Assembly: GCA_900556525.1 (NCBI GenBank)
Contig: USOZ01000033.1
Coordinates: 1-12,585, forward strand
Origin: an uncultured Oscillospiraceae bacterium
GTDB taxonomy: Bacteria > Bacillota > Clostridia > Oscillospirales > Ruminococcaceae
Direction: 5' to 3'
Length of the DNA: 12,585 nucleotides
Shown: positions 1-7,187 of the stretch, one piece after another
Layout of the letters: the number at the start of each line of letters is the position of its first letter
Numbering within the stretch: the first letter of the stretch is position 1
The notes under the pieces: model-generated
Database searches by the model: none
Told to the model about the DNA's origin: nothing
Seen by the model: only the letters and a program-made list of their open reading frames with translations
Program-made: the position numbers and the translations under genes

Positions 1-1017
1 AAAATAAATATCCGCGTCCTGCGGCATTGACTTTGCATATTCGATACACTCGGCAAACAAATCGGGATAATAAAGATGCATTATAAGAGCCGTTTTCGTT
101 TTTGTTTCGAGCGCTGTTCTGTAATTTCTGGGAAGAACATAATTCAAATTAAGACAGCGCGCAATATTTCCCATATTTTCCAGCCGCAGTATGTTTTCCC
201 ATATGAGTTCTGTGTCAAAGTCAGTATACTTATCAAGATAATCAAGTAATTCCCCGCCCTGATTGCATACGCTCTGTGAGATAAGATCGCGGAACATATG
301 GAAAAAATTTCTGCGTTTGAAAATCGGACACTTTAACTTTGAAATAAGCTCTTTTGGTGCAAAAGTAAGAGGATTTTGTGAATATTCACCCGATGAAGTA
401 TCAACATAAACCGACCAGCAGAATCCGAGCTGCTCAAAATGCCCGGTAAAAAACGCCTCATGAAAACATACCGAGTCACTATACGATCTAATTTGCGGCA
501 TATTGTCCCAATATTTACGATACTCTGCACTTTTCAGCATTTTCTTTCGTACAGCAATGAAATATGACTGAATATGCTGCGGGATACAATGGAATTTCGC
601 ATACAACTCCTTCGGCGCAGAGTCATACCTATGGTGCATTGTAATTCCCCAAAAATCGAGTTCGCGGCTATCCATATCACGAAACATCTCTTCAAATGAA
701 TCAACAGGCCCCATTATAGTATGGTTCATGAAAACAACTTCGCCGTATTTAACAATGTTTTCCCAACCGATTTTTTCTATTCCCGCCTTATATGCCCACA
801 CGTCAAAGCCCACATTTTCACGTTCAAGAAGCTCGTCTGACGCAGAGGAAAGCAGAAGTCTTGAGTTTTCGTCAAGACTTCCATTAGAAACTACAAGTAT
901 TTTTGAACAATAAAGCCGCATTTCGTTCAGCATTTTCAGAACATACCTATCGACTTTTCCGTCCTTGTCATAGAAAAAATATATGCAAAGCCTGTTAAAA
1001 GGCGAACTATATGACAT
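1..1017 (-). CDS. RgpF-like rhamnan synthesis protein, second copy (partial, runs off left edge)
   Basis: The frame is open from the ATG at 1017 through 339 codons to base 1 with no stop, so the 3' end is missing. It matches the rhamnan synthesis protein F family (RgpF, Pfam PF05045), cytoplasmic proteins involved in decorating or extending rhamnose-containing wall polysaccharides. Family landmarks I can read: YFFYDKDGKVDRYV (residues 13-26), LVVSNG (41-46), ENVGFDVWAYKAG (67-79), DFWGIT (121-126), HIQSYFIAVRKKML (148-161), IWENILR (272-278), and the start of the second half, ALIMHLYYPDL (310-320), which here keeps the usual HLYY form. The protein is clearly paralogous to the gene at 4049-6082, sharing IWENILR and CLNL followed by V(L/I)P. 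It starts 17 nt after the rmlD fusion stop, with AAAGG ten bases upstream. The exact reaction of RgpF proteins is not something I can deduce here; family assignment is firm, function is inference. Confidence 0.85.
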   Translation of the reverse strand, partial: MSYSSPFNRLCIYFFYDKDGKVDRYVLKMLNEMRLYCSKILVVSNGSLDENSRLLLSSASDELLERENVGFDVWAYKAGIEKIGWENIVKYGEVVFMNHTIMGPVDSFEEMFRDMDSRELDFWGITMHHRYDSAPKELYAKFHCIPQHIQSYFIAVRKKMLKSAEYRKYWDNMPQIRSYSDSVCFHEAFFTGHFEQLGFCWSVYVDTSSGEYSQNPLTFAPKELISKLKCPIFKRRNFFHMFRDLISQSVCNQGGELLDYLDKYTDFDTELIWENILRLENMGNIARCLNLNYVLPRNYRTALETKTKTALIMHLYYPDLFAECIEYAKSMPQDADIYF

Positions 1018-1034
1018 TTTAACACAACCTTTGT

Positions 1035-2732
1035 TTAAATCATATTTGTCTTTTCCATAATTTTTCTTATTTTTTTATTATCTCCCCAAACGCCCGGAGA
1101 ATCATAATCTCTGTCAGGAAACGCGCCATACTCGAGCTTTATGTCAAGATTATTTTCCTTGATGAATGCCTCGACGCGCTCCGCCAATGAAATAGGATTT
1201 CCTGTACAGCAGTTGATTATTCCACTTATTTCAGTCTGAACCGCTGCAGCGCTTACCTGCCGTGCAAGGTCATATACGCTTATGAAATCATACAGATTTT
1301 TTCCGCTTGTAAATGAAAACGTCTTCTTACCCTCGCCTGCCGCTTTCACAAGCTTAGTGAAAATGGAATTATTTTTGAGGTCGTCTCCAAATATATAGAA
1401 CGCTCTAAGCCACTGAAACGTTACGTCCGGATATTTTTTCATCATTACGCCGCATGCCTGACGAAGTGCATTTTTAGCAATACCATAGAGTGAAAGTGGC
1501 CTTGTGGGAGTGTTTTCATCAATCGCACCTTCCCAATATCCAACCTCATGCATTGTGCCCATTACTGCAATGTGTTTAAGCCCTCGAGAGAGGAGTTCTT
1601 CTATAAAATGATAATGGCTGTAAAGATTACGCAAATGGCTGTCGCTGTTATGGATAAATCCGTCCTGCCATGCAAGATGAATAACACAGTCAGACATTGC
1701 TGTTTTATCAAGAACTTCATCTGAACAGTTGAAAATATCACAGCAAATACATTCAGCGCGTTTATCAATCCCGTCAGAACTGAGATTAAGAGCGATAACT
1801 TCATATCCGTTATCAAGAAGACACTTAACAACAAGCCTTCCAATATATCCGCCTGCGCCTGTCACCGCAACCCTATAATTCTTTTCCCCCATTTTTTCCG
1901 TCTCCTTTAAATAACGCGAAAGTGCGTCTTGCCAAGTCGGAATGTCCGATATGCCAAGTAGTTTTAACTTGTTCATACTCATAACGGAATTTCTTGGACG
2001 ATCAGCCTTCGCTCCGTACTTCTCAGTTGAAACAGGCATTACACTACACTTGATACCACTCTGTTTGATAATTTCCGACGCAAAATCAGCCCACGAACAG
2101 CTTCCCTCATTATGAGCATGGTATACTCCATATTTACCGGTGCCAACGAGCTGTTTTATGATGACTGCAAGGTCAGCGGCATACGTTGGGCTTCCGAACT
2201 GATCACTCACAACATTTATCGACTCATACTGTGAAGCAAGACGGCGTATCGTTTTTACAAAATTCGTCCCACGCCCAAACATCCACGAAGTACGCACAAT
2301 ATAATATTTTGTATTATTCTCAATTATATATTTCTCGGCGCTGAGCTTTGTTTCTCCATAGACATTAAGCGGATTTCCTCTATCGTCCTCATCATAATTA
2401 CCGTCCTTTTTTCCGTCAAAAATATAATCAGTACTGATAAAAACAATCGGTATACTAAGTTCATGACACACATCGGAAACACATTGCGTAATAGTTACGT
2501 TCGATTCATACGCTTCCTCACGACAATCTTCCGCCGTATCTACCGAGGTAAATGCAGCCGCATGGATAACAATATCCGCCCCACTTTCGCAAATTGCTTT
2601 GTTGACGGCGGTTCTGTCTGACAAATCCAAATCCTCGCGATCAACTCCGCAGAAAGCTATATTATTTCGTATAGCGCAGTCAATAAGTGCGTTTCCGAGC
2701 TGACCGGCCGAACCTGTAATAAACCACTTCAA
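1035..2732 (-). CDS. rmlD: Fusion: dTDP-4-dehydrorhamnose reductase (RmlD) plus a second NAD(P)-dependent sugar-nucleotide reductase/epimerase domain
   Basis: 565 residues made of two complete Rossmann enzymes. Residues 1-280 are RmlD, the last step to dTDP-L-rhamnose (NAD(P)H reduction of the 4-keto group). Seen: ITGSAGQLG (5-13), IHAAAFTSVDTAE (56-68), STDYIFDG (100-107), catalytic-type YGETK (125-129), RTSWMFG (147-153) and SDQFGSPTYAADLA (176-189). Residues 281-565 are a second extended short-chain dehydrogenase: TGAGGYIG (291-298), HLAWQDG (352-358), GTMHEVGYW (392-400), YGIAK as the YxxxK pair (Y416, K420). The second domain's substrate is unknown; a dTDP-6-deoxyhexose is a reasonable guess from the fusion partner. 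The start is TTG, chosen because AAAAGGGG lies 8 nt upstream, no ATG is available, and MKWFITGSAG is where RmlD proteins normally begin. It starts 18 nt after the glycosyltransferase stop. Usual RmlD is about 280-300 residues, so this is close to double length. No frameshift separates the halves. Confidence 0.92.
   Translation of the reverse strand: MKWFITGSAGQLGNALIDCAIRNNIAFCGVDREDLDLSDRTAVNKAICESGADIVIHAAAFTSVDTAEDCREEAYESNVTITQCVSDVCHELSIPIVFISTDYIFDGKKDGNYDEDDRGNPLNVYGETKLSAEKYIIENNTKYYIVRTSWMFGRGTNFVKTIRRLASQYESINVVSDQFGSPTYAADLAVIIKQLVGTGKYGVYHAHNEGSCSWADFASEIIKQSGIKCSVMPVSTEKYGAKADRPRNSVMSMNKLKLLGISDIPTWQDALSRYLKETEKMGEKNYRVAVTGAGGYIGRLVVKCLLDNGYEVIALNLSSDGIDKRAECICCDIFNCSDEVLDKTAMSDCVIHLAWQDGFIHNSDSHLRNLYSHYHFIEELLSRGLKHIAVMGTMHEVGYWEGAIDENTPTRPLSLYGIAKNALRQACGVMMKKYPDVTFQWLRAFYIFGDDLKNNSIFTKLVKAAGEGKKTFSFTSGKNLYDFISVYDLARQVSAAAVQTEISGIINCCTGNPISLAERVEAFIKENNLDIKLEYGAFPDRDYDSPGVWGDNKKIRKIMEKTNMI
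1890..1908 (-). promoter_or_regulatory. Internal Shine-Dalgarno and ATG at the RmlD/epimerase junction
   Basis: On the minus strand AAAGGAG (1902-1908) is followed 9 nt later by an in-frame ATG at 1892-1890, codon 281 of the fusion. The next residues (GEKNYRVAVTGAGG) are exactly where a stand-alone epimerase would begin. This is as strong as any ribosome binding site in the window, so the second domain may also be made as a separate protein. Alternatively it is a relic of two genes that merged by loss of a stop codon. The sequence cannot decide between these. Confidence 0.6.
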
Positions 2733-2750
2733 TTTTAATACCCCTTTTCG

Positions 2751-4043
2751 TCATTTCGACGCTTCTTCATCAGATTTCGCCGCATTGTCAAGCTGAATTT
2801 TTATCATGCTGTGCAACCGTTTTCCGTCGCTTTCATCAAGAACGGACATAGGAATTTCTTTCACGCTCATGTAATACTCAAGATGCTTTTTGAATATTTC
2901 GGTTTCACTCGGATTGCTAAGCCTCCAACGAATATACTCAATATCTGTCATAAAATCAAACGGCGCAAGGTAGCAAAGAGCGAAGAAATTGAGAAAATCC
3001 TTTTCAGCGTGTTTTCCCGTCTCTGCAAAATCATGAGAGGAAACATAGTACGGCGGAATTTCCGTAAAAACATACGCACCTCTGTCATAAAACATTGCTT
3101 CAATACCTACATTTGACCCCACAGTTGCAATATTTTCGCAGGAAAGTATGAAATCAACAACATTTCCTTCGTTTTGCATCATGTCTGTAAATGTAATATA
3201 CTGGCTGCCATAAGGCTCACCGGGATGGAGACGAATAATTATATCCTTTCGCTTATAATGCTTGAGAGATTGATAAATCATCTCCATATCCGTGTAAAAT
3301 TTGTGACAAGTGTATATCTCTTCGATCGTCATTCCGAGAGCCAAACCGAGCTTAAATTTCGGACGGCCGTTCATTTTCTTTATATACTTCAGATTTTCCG
3401 GCATGAGCATTAACGCCAACAGTTCCTTATTTGTGAAAAGTCGTAAACCGTTCGCCGAAACTTCTTTTTTGAAAGCCTCATATCGTTCCATAACGCTGCT
3501 TTTGTAATGGAGATTTTTTAAATCCCAGTACATTGTTGTAAGGTACATCTTCTTGCGAAACGGTCCCCATTCTTGATGAATTACCGGTATTCCATGCTTC
3601 GAAGCGACCTCCTGAAGAGTCTGGTTATGCTGAAGAACGGCAAATGCCTCAATTTTCTCTCCCGACTTTTCAATATCAGAGATAAAGTTTTCAATCAAAT
3701 TTCCGAGCGGCTCACAATACTCTGTCAACATCGAGCAATACGCATTGTAATGCGTTCCCTTTTCCTTTTCGAGGTCTTCAAAAAGACTTTTTGGTATCGG
3801 ATATTTCTTTACTTTGTCAAGATCGCCTTTTTTGGGAGGAATATACTGAAAAGTTCTTGCACGCTCTACATTATACGCTTCCTGGAAGCCCTTTGAAATA
3901 TAATATTTTACATCATAAAAATATTCTTCCTGTGCGATCATCGCCCAGCCATGTTTTTTACATTCGCCGAGCCACTTATAAAAATACCACAGGTAAACAG
4001 CTTCACGCTGCATTGCCATTGTCAAAACAAAAGGAACTATCAT
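2751..4043 (-). CDS. Putative capsule-type (KpsC/KpsS-like, GT-B) glycosyltransferase
   Basis: 430 residues, soluble, with no signal peptide and no convincing membrane helix beyond a mildly hydrophobic start. I do not recognise a named gene. The C-terminal half has the look of a GT-B sugar-nucleotide transferase of the capsule-synthesis type (Pfam PF05159). It has RLHPGE (271-276) after a strand IIIR, then CENIATVGSNVGIEAMFYDRG (302-322, hidden by one residue from a longer match), which resembles the 'S-x-x-G-x-EA' donor-binding loop. The N-terminal half includes a short HQEWGPFR element (156-163). It starts 5 nt after the first RgpF-like gene. Its ribosome site GAGGAG (4052-4057) is embedded in that gene's last codons, 8 nt from the ATG, so translational coupling is likely. 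Position among rml and RgpF genes suggests it adds a sugar, perhaps rhamnose, to a surface polymer. A CDP-glycerol-type transferase is the main alternative. Glycosyltransferase role: moderately sure; substrate: unknown. Confidence 0.8.
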   Translation of the reverse strand: MIVPFVLTMAMQREAVYLWYFYKWLGECKKHGWAMIAQEEYFYDVKYYISKGFQEAYNVERARTFQYIPPKKGDLDKVKKYPIPKSLFEDLEKEKGTHYNAYCSMLTEYCEPLGNLIENFISDIEKSGEKIEAFAVLQHNQTLQEVASKHGIPVIHQEWGPFRKKMYLTTMYWDLKNLHYKSSVMERYEAFKKEVSANGLRLFTNKELLALMLMPENLKYIKKMNGRPKFKLGLALGMTIEEIYTCHKFYTDMEMIYQSLKHYKRKDIIIRLHPGEPYGSQYITFTDMMQNEGNVVDFILSCENIATVGSNVGIEAMFYDRGAYVFTEIPPYYVSSHDFAETGKHAEKDFLNFFALCYLAPFDFMTDIEYIRWRLSNPSETEIFKKHLEYYMSVKEIPMSVLDESDGKRLHSMIKIQLDNAAKSDEEASK

Positions 4044-4048
4044 ACTTT

Positions 4049-6082
4049 TTACTCCTCAACATATACTCCGCGTGCCAAAATGCGATAACGTATCTTTTTC
4101 AGTCCGTTCCATATAAAACGCGGTGTGCAATACTTAATGTAGCGCTTCGGTGCAGGCGTTGCAAGCATATCGTTCACGAACGGCTCGCCATTTTTCTTGC
4201 ATTTACAGTATTTAAGAAAAATCCACAGTCCAAACGGGCAGCACTGCCTTGCGAATCTTTTGAAAAATCCATCATCTGATTTCGCAGAAATATTGACGTG
4301 TGAATTACTGATTATTCTGCGCTGCAAGTCCGAAGAAGCCGCAAATCTACAGCGTCTGTCCTTGCTGATAAGCAAGCTGCTGTATTCATGAAAATCATAA
4401 GTAAGCTTTGCAAGCTCATTCTCAGCCTCAACACTGTTTACCATGGTTACGGGATAAAATCCCGAACCTTGTGCCACAAGCGCATAAAGACGAATCATTG
4501 TATTTCGCGTTGTGTAATTCGGTCTTTCCGCATCATCTCCGCGCGCCGGAAAATCTTCTGCGGTCAATTCTTCATCAAATAATTTTTTTAGTGCCTCTGC
4601 TCTGAACCAGAACGCCTCGGAAATTGCCACAAGCGGGGGTTTAGATGTGGGAATATCTATATCCATCTGCTTCAGCATGCTTTTTGCGAGTTTTAAAGTT
4701 TGAGTATTTTCCCAATTTCCACCGACAGAAATAAAATTGTTTGCAAATTTCGGACAAGGCGGCAGTGCAATTCCGAGCCTGGGTTCCTTTTCAAAAGTGC
4801 GTATGACATTTTGAATATAATTCTCGTTATATGCCGTATTCTCACACGCATTTCGCAGAATAAGTTCACGCTGACTGCTGAACTTATACTGTCTGCTTTC
4901 AATATCGCTGTACGCGCATATAAACTCATATTTTCCGGAGCATACAACATCTTTAGCGCAGTTTATCATTGCGATACCGCTTTCATTCGTATCGGAAACA
5001 GCAAACGAAAAATCCATGTCAAGTACTCCGAGAGCTTTTTTGAGTTCGTCTGCCTTTTCTTCGGAATCGGAAATAATACGCACCGCTGTGTTAGCAGGGT
5101 AATTTTTAAGGCACGAGATACAAAAATCGATATTCAGAGGGTTTTCGACAAAAAAAATGACGGCAATGCTATGTTTCCGTGGCTTATCATTCACTTCATA
5201 GACAGGTATCACTCGATAAAGATTAAGACATTTGCAAAGGTCATACTGATCGGTAGTTCTCAGAATATTTTCCCATATCATTTCAATATTATAGTCCGTG
5301 TTCTTGTCAACATACTCAAGTAAACGCTGAGGAACGTCGGGACCGTAATCTGTCATTATTATGTTCTGGTCAAAAAAAACTTTTCTGCGAATAAAAGGAA
5401 TGTGCTGCTCCGCACACAGCTCATACGCGCATGAAACCGAAGGAGTCGGAGCTTTTCCGCGCTGTTTTGCACAGTCAAATGTTTTGTAGGTAAATCCGGC
5501 TTCGACCATATCTATAGTAAAATATGCTTCGTGAAACAATGAAGAATCTGAATAGGTCTTTATTTCGGGCATATTCTCCCAATGCGAACGGAATTCAGGG
5601 CTATGAAGCAATCTGCTGCGGACTGTAATGAAATTTGACATAATATAATCAGGACGATGTCCGCATTTATACTCATACACGCCGCATTTTTTGATATTCT
5701 CGTTTTCATATACAAGCGTCAATCCCCAAAAATCACATTCCATACTTTCCGCATTTCTAAAAACGTCAACAAGAGGATAAACGGGTCCGAAAACCGTAGC
5801 ATTACACATTATCAATTCGTCAAAATCATCCAAAGCTTCCCAACCGATATATGATATTGCATCCTTATACGCTGTAGCATCCATTCCGATGTTAGGTCTC
5901 GAAAAGACATCATCGGCATAAAGACAAAGACGTCTTCTTCCGTCTTCATTAGCGTCTCCGTTTATTACAACTACAAGGTAATCACAGACTGTTTTCAGTT
6001 CCTTTAAATAATACTCAACGTATGAATCAACAACCCCGTCTTTTTCCCAGAAAAAGAAAATTCCTGCCCTCTTCAACTTCAT
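4049..6082 (-). CDS. RgpF-like rhamnan synthesis protein, first copy
   Basis: 677 residues from the chosen start. The N-terminal part matches RgpF (PF05045): IFFFWEKDGVVDSYV (8-22), VVVINGD (37-43), PNIGMDATAYKDAI (63-76), FDELIMCN (87-94), DFWGLT (117-122), IWENILR (269-275). From about 305 comes the second half typical of the family: KYEFICAYSDIES (384-396), TFEKEPRLGIALPP (429-442), FWFRAEALKKL (491-501). The usual HLYY and H-x-K-K-type motifs are replaced here (FFVENP at 310-315, AYSDIES at 390-396), so this copy is diverged. A basic, aromatic tail (about 605-670) may bind the membrane. The frame opens at ATG 6118, overlapping rmlB by 14 nt, but no ribosome site precedes it. GGAGG (6085-6089) lies inside that extension, pointing to ATG 6082 (spacing only 2 nt) or TTG 6076 (spacing 8 nt). 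I chose 6082, which also aligns best with the paralogue's start. Role in rhamnose polymer assembly is by family. Confidence 0.85.
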   Translation of the reverse strand: MKLKRAGIFFFWEKDGVVDSYVEYYLKELKTVCDYLVVVINGDANEDGRRRLCLYADDVFSRPNIGMDATAYKDAISYIGWEALDDFDELIMCNATVFGPVYPLVDVFRNAESMECDFWGLTLVYENENIKKCGVYEYKCGHRPDYIMSNFITVRSRLLHSPEFRSHWENMPEIKTYSDSSLFHEAYFTIDMVEAGFTYKTFDCAKQRGKAPTPSVSCAYELCAEQHIPFIRRKVFFDQNIIMTDYGPDVPQRLLEYVDKNTDYNIEMIWENILRTTDQYDLCKCLNLYRVIPVYEVNDKPRKHSIAVIFFVENPLNIDFCISCLKNYPANTAVRIISDSEEKADELKKALGVLDMDFSFAVSDTNESGIAMINCAKDVVCSGKYEFICAYSDIESRQYKFSSQRELILRNACENTAYNENYIQNVIRTFEKEPRLGIALPPCPKFANNFISVGGNWENTQTLKLAKSMLKQMDIDIPTSKPPLVAISEAFWFRAEALKKLFDEELTAEDFPARGDDAERPNYTTRNTMIRLYALVAQGSGFYPVTMVNSVEAENELAKLTYDFHEYSSLLISKDRRCRFAASSDLQRRIISNSHVNISAKSDDGFFKRFARQCCPFGLWIFLKYCKCKKNGEPFVNDMLATPAPKRYIKYCTPRFIWNGLKKIRYRILARGVYVEE

Positions 6083-6089
6083 TTCCTCC
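6076..6089 (-). promoter_or_regulatory. Shine-Dalgarno deciding the start of the first RgpF-like gene
   Basis: GGAGG at 6085-6089 on the minus strand. It sits 2 nt before ATG 6082 and 8 nt before TTG 6076, and 27 nt downstream of ATG 6118. It rules against 6118 as the main start. The spacing favours TTG 6076, the codon type favours ATG 6082; the two differ by only two residues. Confidence 0.55.
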
Positions 6090-6104
6090 GATACAGACTC
6101 AGCC

Positions 6105-7124
6105 TTATCTGTTTTCATACATTCGTTTATAATAATCCTTATACTCGCCGTTGATTATGTGTTCCCACCAATCACGGTTGTCGAGGTACCAACGAATCGT
6201 TTTCTTTATGCCGTCCGCAAACTTAGTTTCGGGCAGCCAGCCAAGCTCGTTGTGAATTTTTGTCGGGTCGATCGCATAGCGCATATCATGCCCCTTGCGA
6301 TCTGCAACGTATGTTATAAGACTTTCGGGCTTGCCGAGTTCCTTGCAGATTATTTTTACAATATCAATGTTCTTCATCTCGTTGTGTCCGCCGATATTGT
6401 AAACCTCGCCAACAGTACCCTTGTGAATTATCAGGTCGATAGCCCGGCAGTGATCCTCAACATAAAGCCAGTCGCGTACATTCAGACCTTCGCCGTAAAC
6501 GGGTAGCGGCTTATCGTTGAGCGAATTTGCGATCATAAGAGGAATCAGCTTTTCGGGAAAATGATACGGTCCGTAGTTATTCGAGCAGCGCGAAATCGTT
6601 ACAGGAAGCCCAAATGTGCGGTGATATGCCTGTACAAGGAGATCCGCGCTTGCCTTTGAAGCGGAATACGGGCTAGACGTATGAATAGGAGTTTCTTCCG
6701 TGAAGAATAAATCCGGTCTGTCAAGCGGAAGATCGCCGTAAACCTCATCGGTCGAAACCTGATGATAGCGCTTTATTCCATATTTTCTGCAAGCATCCAT
6801 CATCGTCTGAGTGCCGATAATATTCGTATTAAGAAAAACGCCCGGATTTTCGATTGAACGGTCAACATGGCTTTCTGCGGCGAAATTTACGACAACATCG
6901 GGATGCTCTTCCTCGAAAACGCCGAAAACTGCGTCACGGTCAGTTATATCGACCTTGCAAAATCTAAAATTCGGGTTGTTCATTACCGGTTCGAGAGTTT
7001 CCATATTTCCTGCATAGGTCAGACAGTCAAGACAGATAATTCTGTAATCCGGGTGAGCTTTAAGCATATAATGAATAAAATTTCCGCCGATAAATCCGGC
7101 GCCGCCTGTTACAATAATTTTCAT
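6105..7124 (-). CDS. rmlB: dTDP-glucose 4,6-dehydratase (RmlB)
   Basis: 339 residues, normal length for RmlB, an NAD-dependent cytoplasmic enzyme that turns dTDP-glucose into dTDP-4-keto-6-deoxyglucose, step two of dTDP-L-rhamnose synthesis. Seen: Rossmann TGGAGFIG (6-13), LDCLTYAGN (32-40), NFAAESHVDRSI (80-91), catalytic STDEVYGD (124-131, giving T125, D126, E127), YSASK (Y153, K157), SNNYGP in the middle and RDWLYVEDH for dimer/substrate contacts. All key residues are present. GGAGG (7129-7133) lies 4 nt before the ATG. It follows rmlC after a 63-nt gap that contains a strong hairpin, and precedes the first RgpF-like gene by about 22 nt. No promoter is visible in the gap, so it is most likely transcribed from the rmlA promoter. 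Assignment very secure. Confidence 0.98.
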   Translation of the reverse strand: MKIIVTGGAGFIGGNFIHYMLKAHPDYRIICLDCLTYAGNMETLEPVMNNPNFRFCKVDITDRDAVFGVFEEEHPDVVVNFAAESHVDRSIENPGVFLNTNIIGTQTMMDACRKYGIKRYHQVSTDEVYGDLPLDRPDLFFTEETPIHTSSPYSASKASADLLVQAYHRTFGLPVTISRCSNNYGPYHFPEKLIPLMIANSLNDKPLPVYGEGLNVRDWLYVEDHCRAIDLIIHKGTVGEVYNIGGHNEMKNIDIVKIICKELGKPESLITYVADRKGHDMRYAIDPTKIHNELGWLPETKFADGIKKTIRWYLDNRDWWEHIINGEYKDYYKRMYENR

Positions 7125-7153
7125 ATAGCCTCCAAGTCTTTATAACGCAATTT

Positions 7154-7175
7154 ATCGGGCAGAAATCTGCCCGAT
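7154..7175. repeat. Perfect 10-bp inverted repeat (hairpin) between rmlC and rmlB
   Basis: ATCGGGCAGA (7154-7163), two bases, then TCTGCCCGAT (7166-7175): a perfect GC-rich stem. In the direction of the operon (minus) it is followed by AAATTGCG, with no U tract, so it is not a normal intrinsic terminator. It could partially attenuate, be an mRNA processing or stability element that sets rmlA/rmlC against rmlB levels, or be a protein-binding site. On the plus strand it is followed by TTTATTTTTATT, which would look like a terminator, but there is no plus-strand gene to end. Confidence 0.85.
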
Positions 7176-7187
7176 TTATTTTTATTC

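Noticed and set aside
1601..1843. An 80-codon minus-strand frame rich in hydrophobic residues, suggesting a small membrane protein
   Set aside because: It lies in another frame of the well-conserved second domain of the RmlD fusion; the hydrophobicity is a by-product of that frame.
3791..4279. A 162-codon plus-strand frame spanning the junction of two minus-strand genes
   Set aside because: Antisense to two well-supported genes, Cys/His-rich low-quality translation, no family resemblance.
4700..5323. A 207-codon open frame on the plus strand
   Set aside because: Entirely antisense to the RgpF-like gene at 4049-6082, which has clear family motifs; the plus-strand product has no recognisable motif and no credible ribosome site. 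A shadow frame.
7154..7175. Hairpin as an intrinsic terminator ending rmlC
   Set aside because: In the operon direction the stem is followed by AAATTGCG with no U run; the T-rich flank is on the wrong side for minus-strand termination.
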